Part shown: one piece after another, positions 9,879-23,066 of the stretch | How the letters are laid out: the number at the start of each line of letters is the position of its first letter | Numbering within the stretch: the stretch's first letter is position 1 | Assembly (NCBI RefSeq): GCF_029227915.1 | Contig: NC_079875.1 | Location: forward strand, 1,364,001 to 1,428,000 | Length of the DNA: 64,000 nt | Source of the DNA: Hydractinia symbiolongicarpus | Lineage: Eukaryota > Cnidaria > Hydrozoa > Anthoathecata > Hydractiniidae | Direction of reading: 5' to 3' | Translations under genes and position numbers: made by a program | The notes under the pieces: model-generated | Database searches by the model: none | The model's input: only the letters and a program-made list of their open reading frames with translations | Told to the model about the DNA's origin: nothing

Positions 9879-12800
9879 GAGTTTACTTCCTGGGTACTTT
9901 CTTTGTATACTTTTGACTATACGGGCCGAGTCCGGGATTTGCGGGAAGTCGCAGGTTTTCATTTATAGGCGATTAAACTTCTTTTATTCAACGTCTCATC
10001 AAAAATGAAAACATTTTTGAAAACTACAAGTCTCATGCGTTTTAGTGGTGAAAAAATAATTTAAAAAATCGTTCGGGAAATGAGTTTACACCCTGGGTAC
10101 TCTCTTTGTATACTTTTGACTATACGGGCCGAGTCCGGGAATTACGGGAAATCGCATGTTTTTGTTTGCCGGCGATTAAACTTCTTTTATTCAGCGTCTC
10201 ATCAAAAATGAAAACATTTTTGAAAACTACAAGTCTCATGCGTTTTAGTGGTGAAAAAATAATTTAAAAAATCGTTCGGGAAATGAGTTTACACCCTGGG
10301 TACTCTCTTTGTATACTTTTGACTATACGGGCCGAGTCCAGGATTTACGGGAAATCGCAGGTTTTCGTTTGCCGGCGATTAAACTTCTTTTATTCAGCGA
10401 CTCATCAAAAATGAAAACATTTTTGAAAACTACAAGTCTCATGCGTTTCAGCGGTGAAAAAATAATTTAAAAATTCGTTAGGGAAATGAGTTTACTCACT
10501 GGGTACTTTCCTTGTATACTTTTGACTATACGGGCCGAGACCGGGATTTACGGGAAATTGCGGGTTTTCGTTTGCCGGCGATTAAACTTCTTTTATTCAG
10601 CGTCTCATCAAAAATGAAAACATTTTTGAAAACTACAAGTCTCATGCGTTTTAGTGGTGAAAAAATAAATTAAAAAATCGTTCTGGAAATGAGTTTACTC
10701 ACAGGGTACTTCCTTTGTATACATTCGACTATACGGGCCAAGCCCGGGATTTACGGGAAATCGCGGGTTTTCGTTGGCCGGCGATTAAACTTCTTTTATT
10801 CAGCGTATCATTAAAAATGAAACCATTTTTAAAAACTACAAGTCTCATGGGCTTTAGTGGTAAAATAATAATTTAAAAAATCGTTTGGGAAATGAGTTTA
10901 CTTCCTGGGTACTTTCTTTGTATACTTTTGACTATACGGGCCGAGTCCGGGATTTGCGGGAAGTCGCAGGTTTTCATTTATAGGCGATTAAACTTCTTTT
11001 ATTCAGCGTCTCATCAAAAATGTACACATTTTTGAAAACTACAAGTCTCATGCGTTTTAGTGGTGAAGAAATAATTTAAAAAACCGTTCGGGAAATGAGT
11101 TTACTCACAGGGTACTTTCTTTGTATACATTCGACTATACGAGCCAAGCCCGGGATTTACGGGAAATCGCGAGTTTTCGTTTGCCGGCGATTAAACCGCT
11201 TTCATTAAGCGTCTCATCAAAAATGAAAACATTTCTGAAAACTACCAGTCTCATGCGTTTTAGTGGTGAAAAAATAATTTAAAAATTCGTTCGGGAAATG
11301 AGTTTACTCACTGGGTACTTTCCTTGCATACTTTTGACTATACGGGCCGAGTCCGGGATTTACGGGAAATCGCGGGTTTTCGTTTGCCGGCCATTAAACT
11401 TCTTTTATTCAGCGTCTCATTAAAAATGAAACCATTTTTAAAAACTACAAGTCTCATGGGCTTTAGTGGTGAAAAAATAATTTAAAAAATCGTTCTGGAA
11501 ATAAGTTTACTCGCAGGGCACTTTCTTTGTATACATTCGACTATACGGTCAAGCCCGGGATTTACGGGAAATCGCGGGTTTTCGTTTGCCGGCGATTAAA
11601 CCTCTTTCATTAAGCGTCTCATCAAAAATGAAAACATTTTTGAAAACTACAAGTCTCATGGGCTTTAGTGGTGAAATAATAATTTAAAAAATCGTTCGGG
11701 AAATGAGTTTACACCCTGGGTACTTTCTTTGTATACTTTTTACTATACGGGCCGAGTCCGGGATTTACGGGAAATCGCAGGTTTTCGTTTGCCGGCGATT
11801 AAACTTCTTTTATTCAGCGTCTCATCAAAAATGTACACATTTTTGAAAACTACAAGTCTCATGCGTTTTAGTGGTGAAGAAATAATTTAAAAAACCGTTC
11901 GGGAAATGAGTTTACTCACAGGGTACTTTCTTTGTATACATTCGACTATACGGGCCAAGCCCGGGATTTACGGGAAATCGCGAGTTTTCGTTTGCCGGCG
12001 ATTAAACCGCTTTCATTAAGCGTCTCATCAAAAATGAAAACATTTCTGAAAACTACAAGTCTCATGCGTTTTAGTGGTGAAAAAATAATTTAAAAATTCG
12101 TTCGGGAAATGAGTTTACTCACTGGGTACTTTCCTTGCATACTTTTGACTATACGGGCCGAGTCCGGGATTTACGGGAAATCGCGGGTTTTCGTTTGCCG
12201 GCGATTAAACTTCTTTTATTCAGCGTATCATTAAAAATGAAACCATTTTTAAAAACTACAAGTCTCATGGGCTTTAGTGGTAAAATAATAATTTAAAAAA
12301 TCGTTTGGGAAATGAGTTTACTTCCTGGGTACTTTCTTTGTATACTTTTGACTATACGGGCCGAGTCCGGGATTTGCGGGAAGTCGCAGGTTTTCATTTA
12401 TAGGCGATTAAACTTCTTTTATTCAACGTCTCATCAAAAATGAAAACATTTTTGAAAACTACAAGTCTCATGCGTTTTAGTGGTGAAAAAATAATTTAAA
12501 AAATCGTTCGGGAAATGAGTTTACACCCTGGGTACTCTCTTTGTATACTTTTGACTATACGGGCCGAGTCCGGGAATTACGGGAAATCGCATGTTTTTGT
12601 TTGCCGGCGATTAAACTTCTTTTATTCAGCGTCTCATCAAAAATGAAAACATTTTTGAAAACTACAAGTCTCATGCGTTTTAGTGGTGAAAAAATAATTT
12701 AAAAAATCGTTCGGGAAATGAGTTTACACCCTGGGTACTCTCTTTGTATACTTTTGACTATACGGGCCGAGTCCAGGATTTACGGGAAATCGCAGGTTTT

Positions 12801-13417
12801 CGTTTGCCGGCGATTAAACTTCTTTTATTCAGCGACTCATCAAAAATGAAAACATTTTTGAAAACTACAAGTCTCATGCGTTTCAGCGGTGAAAAAATAA
12901 TTTAAAAATTCGTTAGGGAAATGAGTTTACTCACTGGGTACTTTCCTTGTATACTTTTGACTATACGGGCCGAGACCGGGATTTACGGGAAATTGCGGGT
13001 TTTCGTTTGCCGGCGATTAAACTTCTTTTATTCAGCGTCTCATCAAAAATGAAAACATTTTTGAAAACTACAAGTCTCATGCGTTTTAGTGGTGAAAAAA
13101 TAAATTAAAAAATCGTTCTGGAAATGAGTTTACTCACAGGGTACTTCCTTTGTATACATTCGACTATACGGGCCAAGCCCGGGATTTACGGGAAATCGCG
13201 GGTTTTCGTTGGCCGGCGATTAAACTTCTTTTATTCAGCGTATCATTAAAAATGAAACCATTTTTAAAAACTACAAGTCTCATGGGCTTTAGTGGTAAAA
13301 TAATAATTTAAAAAATCGTTTGGGAAATGAGTTTACTTCCTGGGTACTTTCTTTGTATACTTTTGACTATACGGGCCGAGTCCGGGATTTGCGGGAAGTC
13401 GCAGGTTTTCATTTATA
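8548..13417. repeat. 2435-bp 12-mer higher-order repeat, two near-identical copies
   Basis: Block 8548-10982 recurs at 10983-13417. Shared rare markers include ACGAGCC (8704/11139), TTACTTCC (9883/12318), AATCGCATG (10150/12585), GAGTCCAGG (10335/12770) and CGTTGGCC (10773/13208). I noticed only one substitution by eye (GCTGG against GCCGG at 8749/11184). The switch at 10983-11022 lies within about 40 bp shared by both monomer types. Twelve monomers with one 202-bp member give 2435. Confidence 0.88.
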
Positions 13418-14343
13418 GGCGATTAAACTTCTTTTATTCAGCGTCTCATCAAAAATGAAAACATTTTTGAAAACTACAAGTCTCATGCGTTTTAGTGGTG
13501 AAAAAATAATTTAAAAAATCGTTCGGGAAATGAGTTTACACCCTGGGTACTCTCTTTGTATACTTTTGACTATACGGGCCGAGTCCGGGAATTACGGGAA
13601 ATCGCATGTTTTTGTTTGCCGGCGATTAAACTTCTTTTATTCAGCGTCTCATCAAAAATGAAAACATTTTTGAAAACTACAAGTCTCATGCGTTTTAGTG
13701 GTGAAAAAATAATTTAAAAAATCGTTCGGGAAATGAGTTTACACCCTGGGTACTCTCTTTGTATACTTTTGACTATACGGGCCGAGTCCGGGATTTACGG
13801 GAAATCGCAGGTTTTCGTTTGCCGGCGATTAAACTTCTTTTATTCAGCGACTCATCAAAAATGAAAACATTTTTGAAAACTACAAGTCTCATGCGTTTCA
13901 GCGGTGAAAAAATAATTTAAAAATTCGTTAGGGAAATGAGTTTACTCACTGGGTACTTTCCTTGTATACTTTTGACTATACGGGCCGAGACCGGGATTTA
14001 CGGGAAATTGCGGGTTTTCGTTTGCCGGCGATTAAACTTCTTTTATTCAGCGTCTCATCAAAAATGAAAACATTTTTGAAAACTACAAGTCTCATGCGTT
14101 TTAGTGGTGAAAAAATAAATTAAAAAATCGTTCTGGAAATGAGTTTACTCACAGGGTACTTCCTTTGTATACATTCGACTATACGGGCCAAGCCCGGGAT
14201 TTACGGGAAATCGCGGGTTTTCGTTTGCCGGCGATTAAACCTCTTTCATTAAGCGTCTCATCAAAAATGAAAACATTTTTGAAAACTACAAGTCTCATGC
14301 GTTTTAGTGGTAAAAAAAAAATTTAAAAAATCGTTCGGGAAAT
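12314..14343. repeat. 1015-bp pentamer, second copy trailing the 12-mer
   Basis: Monomers 12314-13328 recur from 13329 with a 1015-bp shift. The markers TTACTTCC, AATCGCATG and the CGAGACCGGG monomer come in the same order. Differences include GAGTCCAGG against GAGTCCGGG and CGTTGGCC against CGTTTGCC, where the second copy leaves the pattern near 14220. The same pentamer also lies at 9879-10893 inside the first 12-mer copy. Confidence 0.75.
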
Positions 14344-16573
14344 GAGTTTACTCCCTGGGTACTTTCTTTGTATACATTCGACTATACGGGCCAAGCCGGG
14401 ATTTACGGGAAATCGCGGGATTTCGTTTGCCGGCGAATAAACCTCTTTTATTAAGCGTCTCATCAAAAATGAAAACATTTTTGAAAACTACAAGTCTCAT
14501 GCGTTTTAGTGGTGAAAAAATAATTTAAAAAATCGTTCGGGAAATGAGTTTACACCCTGGGTACTTTCTTTGTATACTTTTGACTATACGGGCCGAGTCC
14601 AAGATTTACGGGAAATCGCAGGTTTTCGTTTGCCGGCGATTAAACTTCTTTTATTCAGCGTCTCATCAAAAATGAAAACATTTTTGAAAACTACAAGTCT
14701 CATAGGTTTTAGTGGTGAAAAAATAATTTAAAAATTCGTTCTGGAAATGAGTTTACTCACTGGGTACTTTCTTTGTATACTTTTGACTATGCAGGCCGAG
14801 TCCGGGGTTTACGGGAAATGGCGGGTTTTCGTTTGCCGCCGATTAAACTTCTTTTATTTAGCGTCTCATCATAAATGAAAACATTTTTGAAAACTACAAG
14901 TCTCATGCGTTTTAGTGGTGAAAAGATAATTTAAAAAATCGTTTTGGAAATGAGTTTACTCACAGGGTACTTTCTTTGTATACATTCGACTATACGGGCC
15001 AAGCCCGGGATTTACGGGAAATCGCGGGTTTTCGTTTGCCGGCAATTACACCGCTTTCATTAAGCGTCTCATCAAAAATGAAAACATTTCTAAAAACTAC
15101 AAGTCTCATGCGTTTTAGTGGTGAAAAAATAATTTAAAAATTCGTTCGGGAAATGAGTTTACTCACTGGGTACTTTCCTTGCATACTTTTGACTATACGG
15201 GCCGAGTCCGGGATTTACGGGAAATCGCGGGTTTTCGTTTGCCGGCGATTAAACTTCTTTTATTCAGCGTCTCATCAAAAATGAAACCATTTTTAAAAAC
15301 TACAAGTCTCATGGGCTTTAGTGGTAAAATAATAATTTAAAAAATCGTTCGGGAAATGAGTTTACACCCTGGGTACTCTCTTTGTATACTTTTGACTATA
15401 CGGGCCGAGTCCGGGAATTACGGGAAATCGCAGGTTTTTGTTTGCCGGCGATTAAACTTCTTTTATTCAGCGTCTCATCAAAAATGAAAACATTTTGAAA
15501 ACTACAAGTCTCATGCGTTTTAGTGGTGAAAAAATAATTTAAAAAATCGTTCGGGAAATGAGTTTACACCCTGGGTACTCTCTTCGTATACTTTTGACTA
15601 TACGGGCCGAGTCCGGGATTTACGGGAAATCGCAGGTTTCGTTTGCCGGCGATTAAACTTCTTTTATTCAGCGTCTCATCAAAAATGAAAACATTTTTGA
15701 AAACTACAAGTCTCATGCGTTTTAGTGGTGAAAAAATAATTTAAAAAATCGTTCGGGAAATGAGTTTACACCCTGGGTACTTTCTTTGTATACTTTTGAC
15801 TATACGGGCCGAGTCCAAGATTTACGGGAAATCGCAGGTTTTCGTTTGCCGGCGATTAAACTTCTTTTATTCAGCGTCTCATCAAAAATGAAAACATTTT
15901 TGAAAACTACAAGTCTCATAGGTTTTAGTGGTGAAAAAATAATTTAAAAATTCGTTCTGGAAATGAGTTTACTCACTGGGTACTTTCCTTGTATACTTTT
16001 AACTATACGGGCCGAGTCCGGGATTTACGGGAAATCGCGGGTTTTCGTTTGCCGGCTATTAAACTTCTTTTATTCAGCGTCTCATCAAAAATGAAAACAT
16101 TTTTAAAAACTACAAGTCTGATGGGCTTTAGTGGTGAAAAAATAAATTAAAAAATCGTTCTGGAAATGAGTTTACTTACAGGGTACTTTCTTTGTATACT
16201 TTTGACTATACGGGCCGAGTCCGGGATTTACGGGAAGTCGCGGGTTTTCGTTTGCCGGCGATTAAACTTCTTTTATTCAGCGTCCCATCAAAAATGAAAA
16301 TATTTTTAAATACTACAAGTCTCATGGGCTTCAGTGGTGAAATAATAATTTAAAAAATCGTTCGGGAAATGAGTTTACGCCCTGGGTACTTTCTTTGTAT
16401 ACTTTTGACTATGCAGGCCGAGTCCGGGGTTTACGGGAAATGGCGGGTTTTCGTTTGCCGCCGATTAAACTTCTTTTATTTAGCGTCTCATCATAAATGA
16501 AAACATTTTTGAAAACTACAAGTCTCATGCGTTTTAGTGGTGAAAAGATAATTTAAAAAATCGTTCGGGAAAT
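14344..16573. repeat. Mixed monomer stretch with a partial 1622-bp periodicity
   Basis: About eleven A-type and hybrid monomers. The monomers at 14749 and 16371, 1622 bp apart, share an unusual set: ATGCAGGCC, GTCCGGGGTTTACGG, GCCGCCG, TTATTTAGCG and CATCATAAATG. The monomers following each differ, so only a short segment is shared. Single-base losses give 202-bp monomers ending at 14546, 15560 and 15762. Confidence 0.7.
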
Positions 16574-17585
16574 GAGTTTACACCCTGGGTACTCTCTTCG
16601 TATACTTTTTACTATACGGGCCGAGTCCGGGATTTACGGGAAATCGCAGGTTTCGTTTGCCGGCGATTAAACTTCTTTTATTCAGCGTCTCATCAAAAAT
16701 GAAAAGATTTTTGAAAACTACAAGTCGCATGCGTTTCAGTGGTGAAAAAATAATTTAAAAATTCGTTAGGGAAATGAGTTTACTCACTGGGTACTTTCCT
16801 TGTATACTTTTGACTATACGGGCCGAGACCGGGATTTACGGGAAATTGCGGGTTTTCGTTTGCCGGCAATTAAACTTCTTTTATTCAGCGTCTCATCAAA
16901 AATGAAAACATTTTTAAAAACTACAAGTCTCATGGGCTTTAGTGGTAAAATAATAATTTAAAAAATCGTTCGGGAAATGAGTTTACACCCTGGGTACTCT
17001 CTTTGTATACTTTTGACTATACGGGCCGAGTCCGGGAATTACGGGAAATCGCAGGTTTTTGTTTGCCGGCGATTAAACTTCTTTTATTCAGCGTCTCATC
17101 AAAAATGAAAACATTTTGAAAACTACAAGTCTCATGCGTTTTAGTGGTGAAAAAATAATTTAAAAAATCGTTCGGGAAATGAGTTTACACCCTGGGTACT
17201 CTCTTCGTATACTTTTGACTATACGGGCCGAGTCCGGGATTTACGGGAAATCGCAGGTTTCGTTTGCCGGCGATTAAACTTCTTTTATTCAGCGTCTCAT
17301 CAAAAATGAAAAGATTTTTGAAAACTACAAGTCGCATGCGTTTCAGTGGTGAAAAAATAATTTAAAAATTCGTTAGGGAAATGAGTTTACTCACTGGGTA
17401 CTTTCCTTGTATACTTTTGACTATACGGGCCGAGACCGGGATTTACGGGAAATTGCGGGTTTTCGTTTGCCGGCGATTAAACTTCTTTTATTCAGCGTCT
17501 CATCAAAAATGAAAACATTTTTAAAAACTACAAGTCTCATGGGCTTTAGTGGTGAAATAATAATTTAAAAAATCTTTTGAGAAAT
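16574..17585. repeat. 607-bp trimer, about 1.7 copies
   Basis: Monomers at 16574 and 16776 recur at 17181 and 17383. Both copies share TCTCTTCGTATAC, GCAGGTTTCG (one T lost), AAAAGATTTTTG, AGTCGCATGCG and CGAGACCGGG. The third monomers differ (16979 and 17586), so the second copy is incomplete. Two or three 202-bp monomers explain the 607-bp period. Confidence 0.75.
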
Positions 17586-17788
17586 GAGTTTACTCCCTGG
17601 GTACTTTCTTTGTATACTTTTGACTATACGTGCCGAGTACGGGATTTACGGGAAATCGCAGGTTTTCGTTTGCCGGCGATTAAACTTCTTTTATGCAGCG
17701 TCTCATCAAAAATGAAAACATTTTTGAAAACTACAAGTCTCATGCATTTTAGTGGGGAAAAAATAAATTAAAAAATCGTTCTGGAAAT

Positions 17789-19412
17789 GAGTTTACTCAC
17801 AGGGTACTTTCTTTGTATACATTCGACTATACGGGACAAGCCCGGGATTTACGGGAAATCGCGGGTTTTCGTTTGCCGGCGATTAAACCTCTTTCATTAA
17901 GCGTCTCATCAAAAATGAAAACATTTTTGAAAACTACAAGTCTCATGCGTTTTAGTGGTGAAAAAAAAATTTAAAAAATCGTTCGGGAAATGAGTTTACT
18001 CCCTGGGTACTTTCTTTGTATACATTCGACTATACGGGCCAAGCCCGGGATTTACGGGAAATCGCGGGATTTCGTTTGTCGGCGATTAAACCTCTTTTAT
18101 TAAGCGTCTCATCAAAAATGAAAACATTTTTGAAAACTACAAGTCTCATGCGTTTTAGTGGTGAAAAAATAATTTAAAAAATCGTTCTGGAAATGAGTTT
18201 ACACCCTGGGTACTTTCTTTGTATACTTTTGACTATACGGGCCGAGTCCAAGATTTACGGGAAATCGCAGGTTTTCGTTTGCCGGCGATTAAACTTCTTT
18301 TATTCAGCGTCTCATCAAAAATGAAAACATTTTTGAAAACTACAAGTCTCATAGGTTTTAGTGGTGAAAAAATAATTTAAAAATTCGTTCTGCAAATGAG
18401 TTTACTCACTGGGTACTTTCCTTGTATACTTTTAACTATACGGGCCGAGTCCGGGATTTACGGGAAATCGCGGGTTTTCGTTTGCCGGCGATTAAACTTC
18501 TTTTACTCAGCGTCTCATCAAAAATGAAAACATTTTTGAAAACTACAAGTCTCATGCATTTTAGTGGTGAAAAAATAAATTAAAAAATCGTTCTGGAAAT
18601 GAGTTTACTCACAGGGTACTTTCTTTGTATACATTCGACTATACGGGACAAGCCCGGGATTTACGGGAAATCGCGGGTTTTCGTTTGCCGGCGATTAAAC
18701 CTCTTTCATTAAGCGTCTCATCAAAAATGAAAACATTTTTGAAAACTACAAGTCTCATGCGTTTTAGTGGTGAAAAAAAAATTTAAAAAATCGTTCGGGA
18801 AATGAGTTTACTCCCTGGGTACTTTCTTTGTATACATTCGACTATACGGGCCAAGCCCGGGATTTACGGGAAATCGCGGGATTTCGTTTGTCGGCGATTA
18901 AACCCCTTTTATTAAGCGTCTCATCAAAAATGAAAACATTTTTGAAAACTACAAGTCTCATGCGTTTTAGTGGTGAAAAATTAATTTAAAAAATAGTTCG
19001 GGAAATGAGTTTACACCCTGGGTACTTTCTTTGTATACTTTTGACTATACGGGCCGAGTCCAAGATTTACGGGAAATCGCAGGTTTTCGTTTGCCGGCGA
19101 TTAAACTTCTTTTATTCAGCGTCTCATCAAAAATGAAAACATTTTTGAAAACTACAAGTCTCATAGGTTTTAGTGGTGAAAAAATAATTTAAAAATTCGT
19201 TCTGGAAATGAGTTTACTCACTGGGTACTTTCCTTGTATACTTTTAACTATACGGGCCAAGTCCGGGATTTACGGGAAATCGCGGGTTTTCGTTTGCCGG
19301 CGATTAAACTTCTTTTATTCAGCGTCTCATCAAAAATGAAAACATTTTTAAAAACTACAAGTCTGATGGGCTTTAGTGGTGAAAAAATAAATTAAAAAAT
19401 CGTTCTGGAAAT
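17789..19412. repeat. 812-bp tetramer, two copies
   Basis: The order at 17789, 17992, 18195 and 18398 (GGGACAAG; GGGATTTCG with TGTCGG; GAGTCCAAG; CACTGGG with TTTTAACTATAC) repeats at 18601, 18804, 19007 and 19210. The fourth monomers differ in their second halves (CTCATGCAT against CTGATGGGC), which marks an exchange point in the last unit. Confidence 0.75.
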
Positions 19413-20980
19413 GAGTTTACTTACAGGCTACTGTCTTTGTATACATTTGACTATACGGGCCAAGCCCCGGATTTACGGGAAATCTCGGGTTTTCGTTTGC
19501 CGGCGATTAAACCTCTTTCAGTAAGCGTCTCATCAAAAATGATAACATTTTTGAAAACTACAAGTCTCATGCGTTTTAGTGGTGAAAAAATAAATTAAAA
19601 AATCGTTCTGGAAATGAGTTTACTCACAGGGTACTTTCTTTGTATACATTTGACTATACGGGCCAAGCCCGGGATTTACGGGAAATCGCGGGTTTTCGTT
19701 TGCCGGCGATTAAACCTCTTTCATTAAGCGTCTCATCAGAAATGAAAACTATTTTGAAAACTGCAAGTCTCGTGCGTTTAAGTGGTGAAAAGATAATTGA
19801 AAAAATCGTTTCGGAAATGAGTTTACTCACAGGGTACTTTCTTTGTATACATTCGACTATACGGGCCAAGCCTGGGATTTACGGGAAATCTCGGGTTTTC
19901 GTTTGCCGGCAATTAAACCTCTTTCATTAAGCGTCTCATCAAAAATGAAAACATTTTTGAAAACTACAAGTCTCATGTGTTTTAGCGGTGAAAAAATAAA
20001 TTAAAAAATCGTTCTGGAAATGAGTTTACTCACAGGGTACTTTCTTTGTATACATTCGACTATACGGGCCAAGCCCGGGATTTACGGGAAATCGCGGGTT
20101 TTCGTTTGCCGGCGATTAAACCTCTTTCATTAAGCGTCTCATCAAAAATGAAAACATTTTTGAAAACTACAAGTCTCATGCGTTTTAGTGGTGAAAAAAA
20201 AATTTAAAAAATCGTTTGGGAAATGAGTTTACTCCCTGGGTACTTTCTTTGTATACATTCGACTATACGGGCCAAGCCCGGGATTTACGGGAAATCGCGG
20301 GATTTCGTTTGCCGGTGATTAAACCTCTTTTATTAAGCGTCTCATCAAAAATGAAAACATTTTTGAAAACTGCAAGTCTCATGCGTTTTAGTGGTGAAAA
20401 GATAATTGAAAAAATCGTTTCGGAAATTAGTTTACTCACAGGGTACTTTCTTTGTATACATTCAACTATACGGGCCAAGCCCGGGATTTACGGGAAATCG
20501 CGGGTTTTCGTTTGCCGGCGATTAAACTTCTTTTATTCAGCGTCTCATCAAAAATGAAAACATTTTTAAAAACTACAAGTCTGATGGGCTTTAGTGGTGA
20601 AAAAATAAATTAAAATATCGTTCTGGAAATGAGTTTACTTACAGGCTACTTTCTTTGTATACATTCGACTATACGGGCCAAGCCCGGGATTTACGGGAAA
20701 TCGCGGGATTTCGTTTGTCGGCGATTAAACCTCTTTTATTAAGCGTCTCATCAAAAATGAAAACATTTTTGAAAACTACAAGTCTCATGCGTTTTAGTGG
20801 TGAAAAAATAATTTAAAAAATCGTTCGGGAAATGAGTTTACACCCTGGGTACTTTCTTTGTATACTTTTGACTATACGGGCCGAGTCCAAGATTTACGGG
20901 AAATCGCAGGTTTTCGTTTGCCGGCGATTAAACTTCTTTTATTCAGCGTCTCATCAAAAATGAAAACATTTTTGAAAACT
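19210..20980. repeat. Nine-monomer core, copy 1
   Basis: The core begins with TTTTAACTATAC/CCAAGTCC (19210), then TTACAGGC (19413), then B-type monomers including the stop-free ATAATTGAAAAAATCG forms (19616-20428), then TTACAGGC again (20631) and GAGTCCAAG (20834). It matches copy 2 at 23067 with a 3857-bp shift (19 monomers). Noted differences are single bases, for example CTGTCTTT at about 19432 against CTTTCTTT. Confidence 0.8.
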
Positions 20981-23066
20981 ACAAGTCTCATGCATTTTAG
21001 TGGTGAAAAAATAAATTAAAAAATCGTTCTGGAAATGAGTTTACTCACAGGGTACTTTCTTTGTATACATTCGACTATACGGGACAAGCCCGGGATTTAC
21101 GGGAAATCGCGGGTTTTCGTTTGCCGGCGATTAAACCTCTTTCATTAAGCGTCTCATCAAAAATGAAAACATTTTTGAAAACTACAAGTCTCATGCGTTT
21201 TAGTGGTGAAAAAAAAATTTAAAAAATCGTTCGGGAAATGAGTTTACACCCTGGGTACTTTCTTTGTATACTTTTGACTATACGGGCCGAGTCCAAGATT
21301 TACGGGAAATCGCAGGTTTTCGTTTGCCGGCGATTAAACTTCTTTTATTCAGCGTCTCATCAAAAATGAAAACATTTTTGAAAACTACAAGTCTCATGCA
21401 TTTTAGTTGTGAAAAAATAAATTAAAAAATCGTTCTGGAAATGAGTTTACTCACAGGGTACTTTCTTTGTATACATTCGACTATACGGGACAAGCCCGGG
21501 ATTTACGGGAAATCGCGGGTTTTCGTTTGCCGGCGATTAAACCTCTTTCATTAAGCGTCTCATCAAAAATGAAAACATTTTTGAAAACTACAAGTCTCAT
21601 GCGTTTTAGTGGTGAAAAAAAAATTTAAAAAATCGTTCGGGAAATGAGTTTACTCCCTGGGTACTTTCTTTGTATACATTCGACTATACGGGCCAAGCCC
21701 GGGATTTACGGGAAATCGCGGGATTTCGTTTGTCGGCGATTAAACCCCTTTTATTAAGCGTCTCATCAAAAATGAAAACATTTTTGAAAACTACAAGTCT
21801 CATGCGTTTTAGTGGTGAAAAAATAATTTAAAAAATCGTTCGGGAAATGAGTTTACACCCTGGGTACTTTCTTTGTATACTTTTGACTATACGGGCCGAG
21901 TCCAAGATTTACGGGAAATCGCAGGTTTTCGTTTGCCGGCGATTAAACTTCTTTTATTCAGCGTCTCATCAAAAATGAAAACATTTTTGAAAACTACAAG
22001 TCTCATGCATTTTAGTGGTGAAAAAATAAATTAAAAAATCGTTCTGGAAATGAGTTTACTCACAGGGTACTTTCTTTGTATACATTCGACTATACGGGCC
22101 AAGCCCGGGATTTACGGGAAATCGCGGGATTTCGTTTGTCGGCGATTAAACCTCTTTTATTAAGCGTCTCATCAAAAATGAAAACATTTTTGAAAACTAC
22201 AAGTCTCATGCGTTTTAGTGGTGAAAAAATAATTTAAAAAATCGTTCGGGAAATGAGTTTACACCCTGGGTACTTTCTTTGTATACTTTTGACTATACGG
22301 GCCGAGTCCAAGATTTACGGGAAATCGCAGGTTTTCGTTTGCCGGCGATTAAACTTCTTTTATTCAGCGTCTCATCAAAAATGAAAACATTTTTGAAAAC
22401 TACAAGTCTCATGCATTTTAGTGGTGAAAAAATAAATTAAAAAATCGTTCTGGAAATGAGTTTACTCACAGGGTACTTTCTTTGTATACATTCGACTATA
22501 CGGGACAAGCCCGGGATTTACGGGAAATCGCGGGTTTTCGTTTGCCGGCGATTAAACCTCTTTCATTAAGCGTCTCATCAAAAATGAAAACATTTTTGAA
22601 AACTACAAGTCTCATGCGTTTTAGTGGTGAAAAAAAAATTTAAAAAATCGTTCGGGAAATGAGTTTACTCCCTGGGTACTTTCTTTGTATACATTCGACT
22701 ATACGGGCCAAGCCCGGGATTTACGGGAAATCGCGGGATTTCGTTTGTCGGCGATTAAACCCCTTTTATTAAGCGTCTCATCAAAAATGAAAACATTTTT
22801 GAAAACTACAAGTCTCATGCGTTTTAGTGGTGAAAAAATAATTTAAAAAATCGTTCGGGAAATGAGTTTACACCCTGGGTACTTTCTTTGTATACTTTTG
22901 ACTATACGGGCCGAGTCCAAGATTTACGGGAAATCGCAGGTTTTCGTTTGCCGGCGATTAAACTTCTTTTATTCAGCGTCTCATCAAAAATGAAAACATT
23001 TTTGAAAACTACAAGTCTCATAGGTTTTAGTGGTGAAAAAATAATTTAAAAATTCGTTCTGGAAAT
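20834..23066. repeat. Variable spacer of trimer-like monomer runs
   Basis: Between core copies 1 and 2, monomers rotate among three forms: GAGTCCAAG (CACCCTGGG), GGGACAAG (CACAGGG) and GGGATTTCG/TGTCGG (CTCCCTGGG). The order is irregular: some rounds have two members and some three, giving 406- and 609-bp periods. All anchors checked are multiples of 203 apart. The marker AACCCC, in place of AACCTC, identifies some copies of the third form. Confidence 0.7.

Noticed and set aside
20216-20557. Plus-strand open frames of 90-113 codons (also near 182, 994, 19640, 23497, 24073, 27151-27727, 29587-34457, 49717, 53979) as possible small proteins.
   Set aside because: They appear wherever a monomer has ATAATTGAAAAAATCG in place of ATAATTTAAAAAATCG, which removes a TAA. 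Each is one to one and a half monomers read in shifted frames, since 203 is not a multiple of three. There is no upstream signal, codon constraint or known domain.
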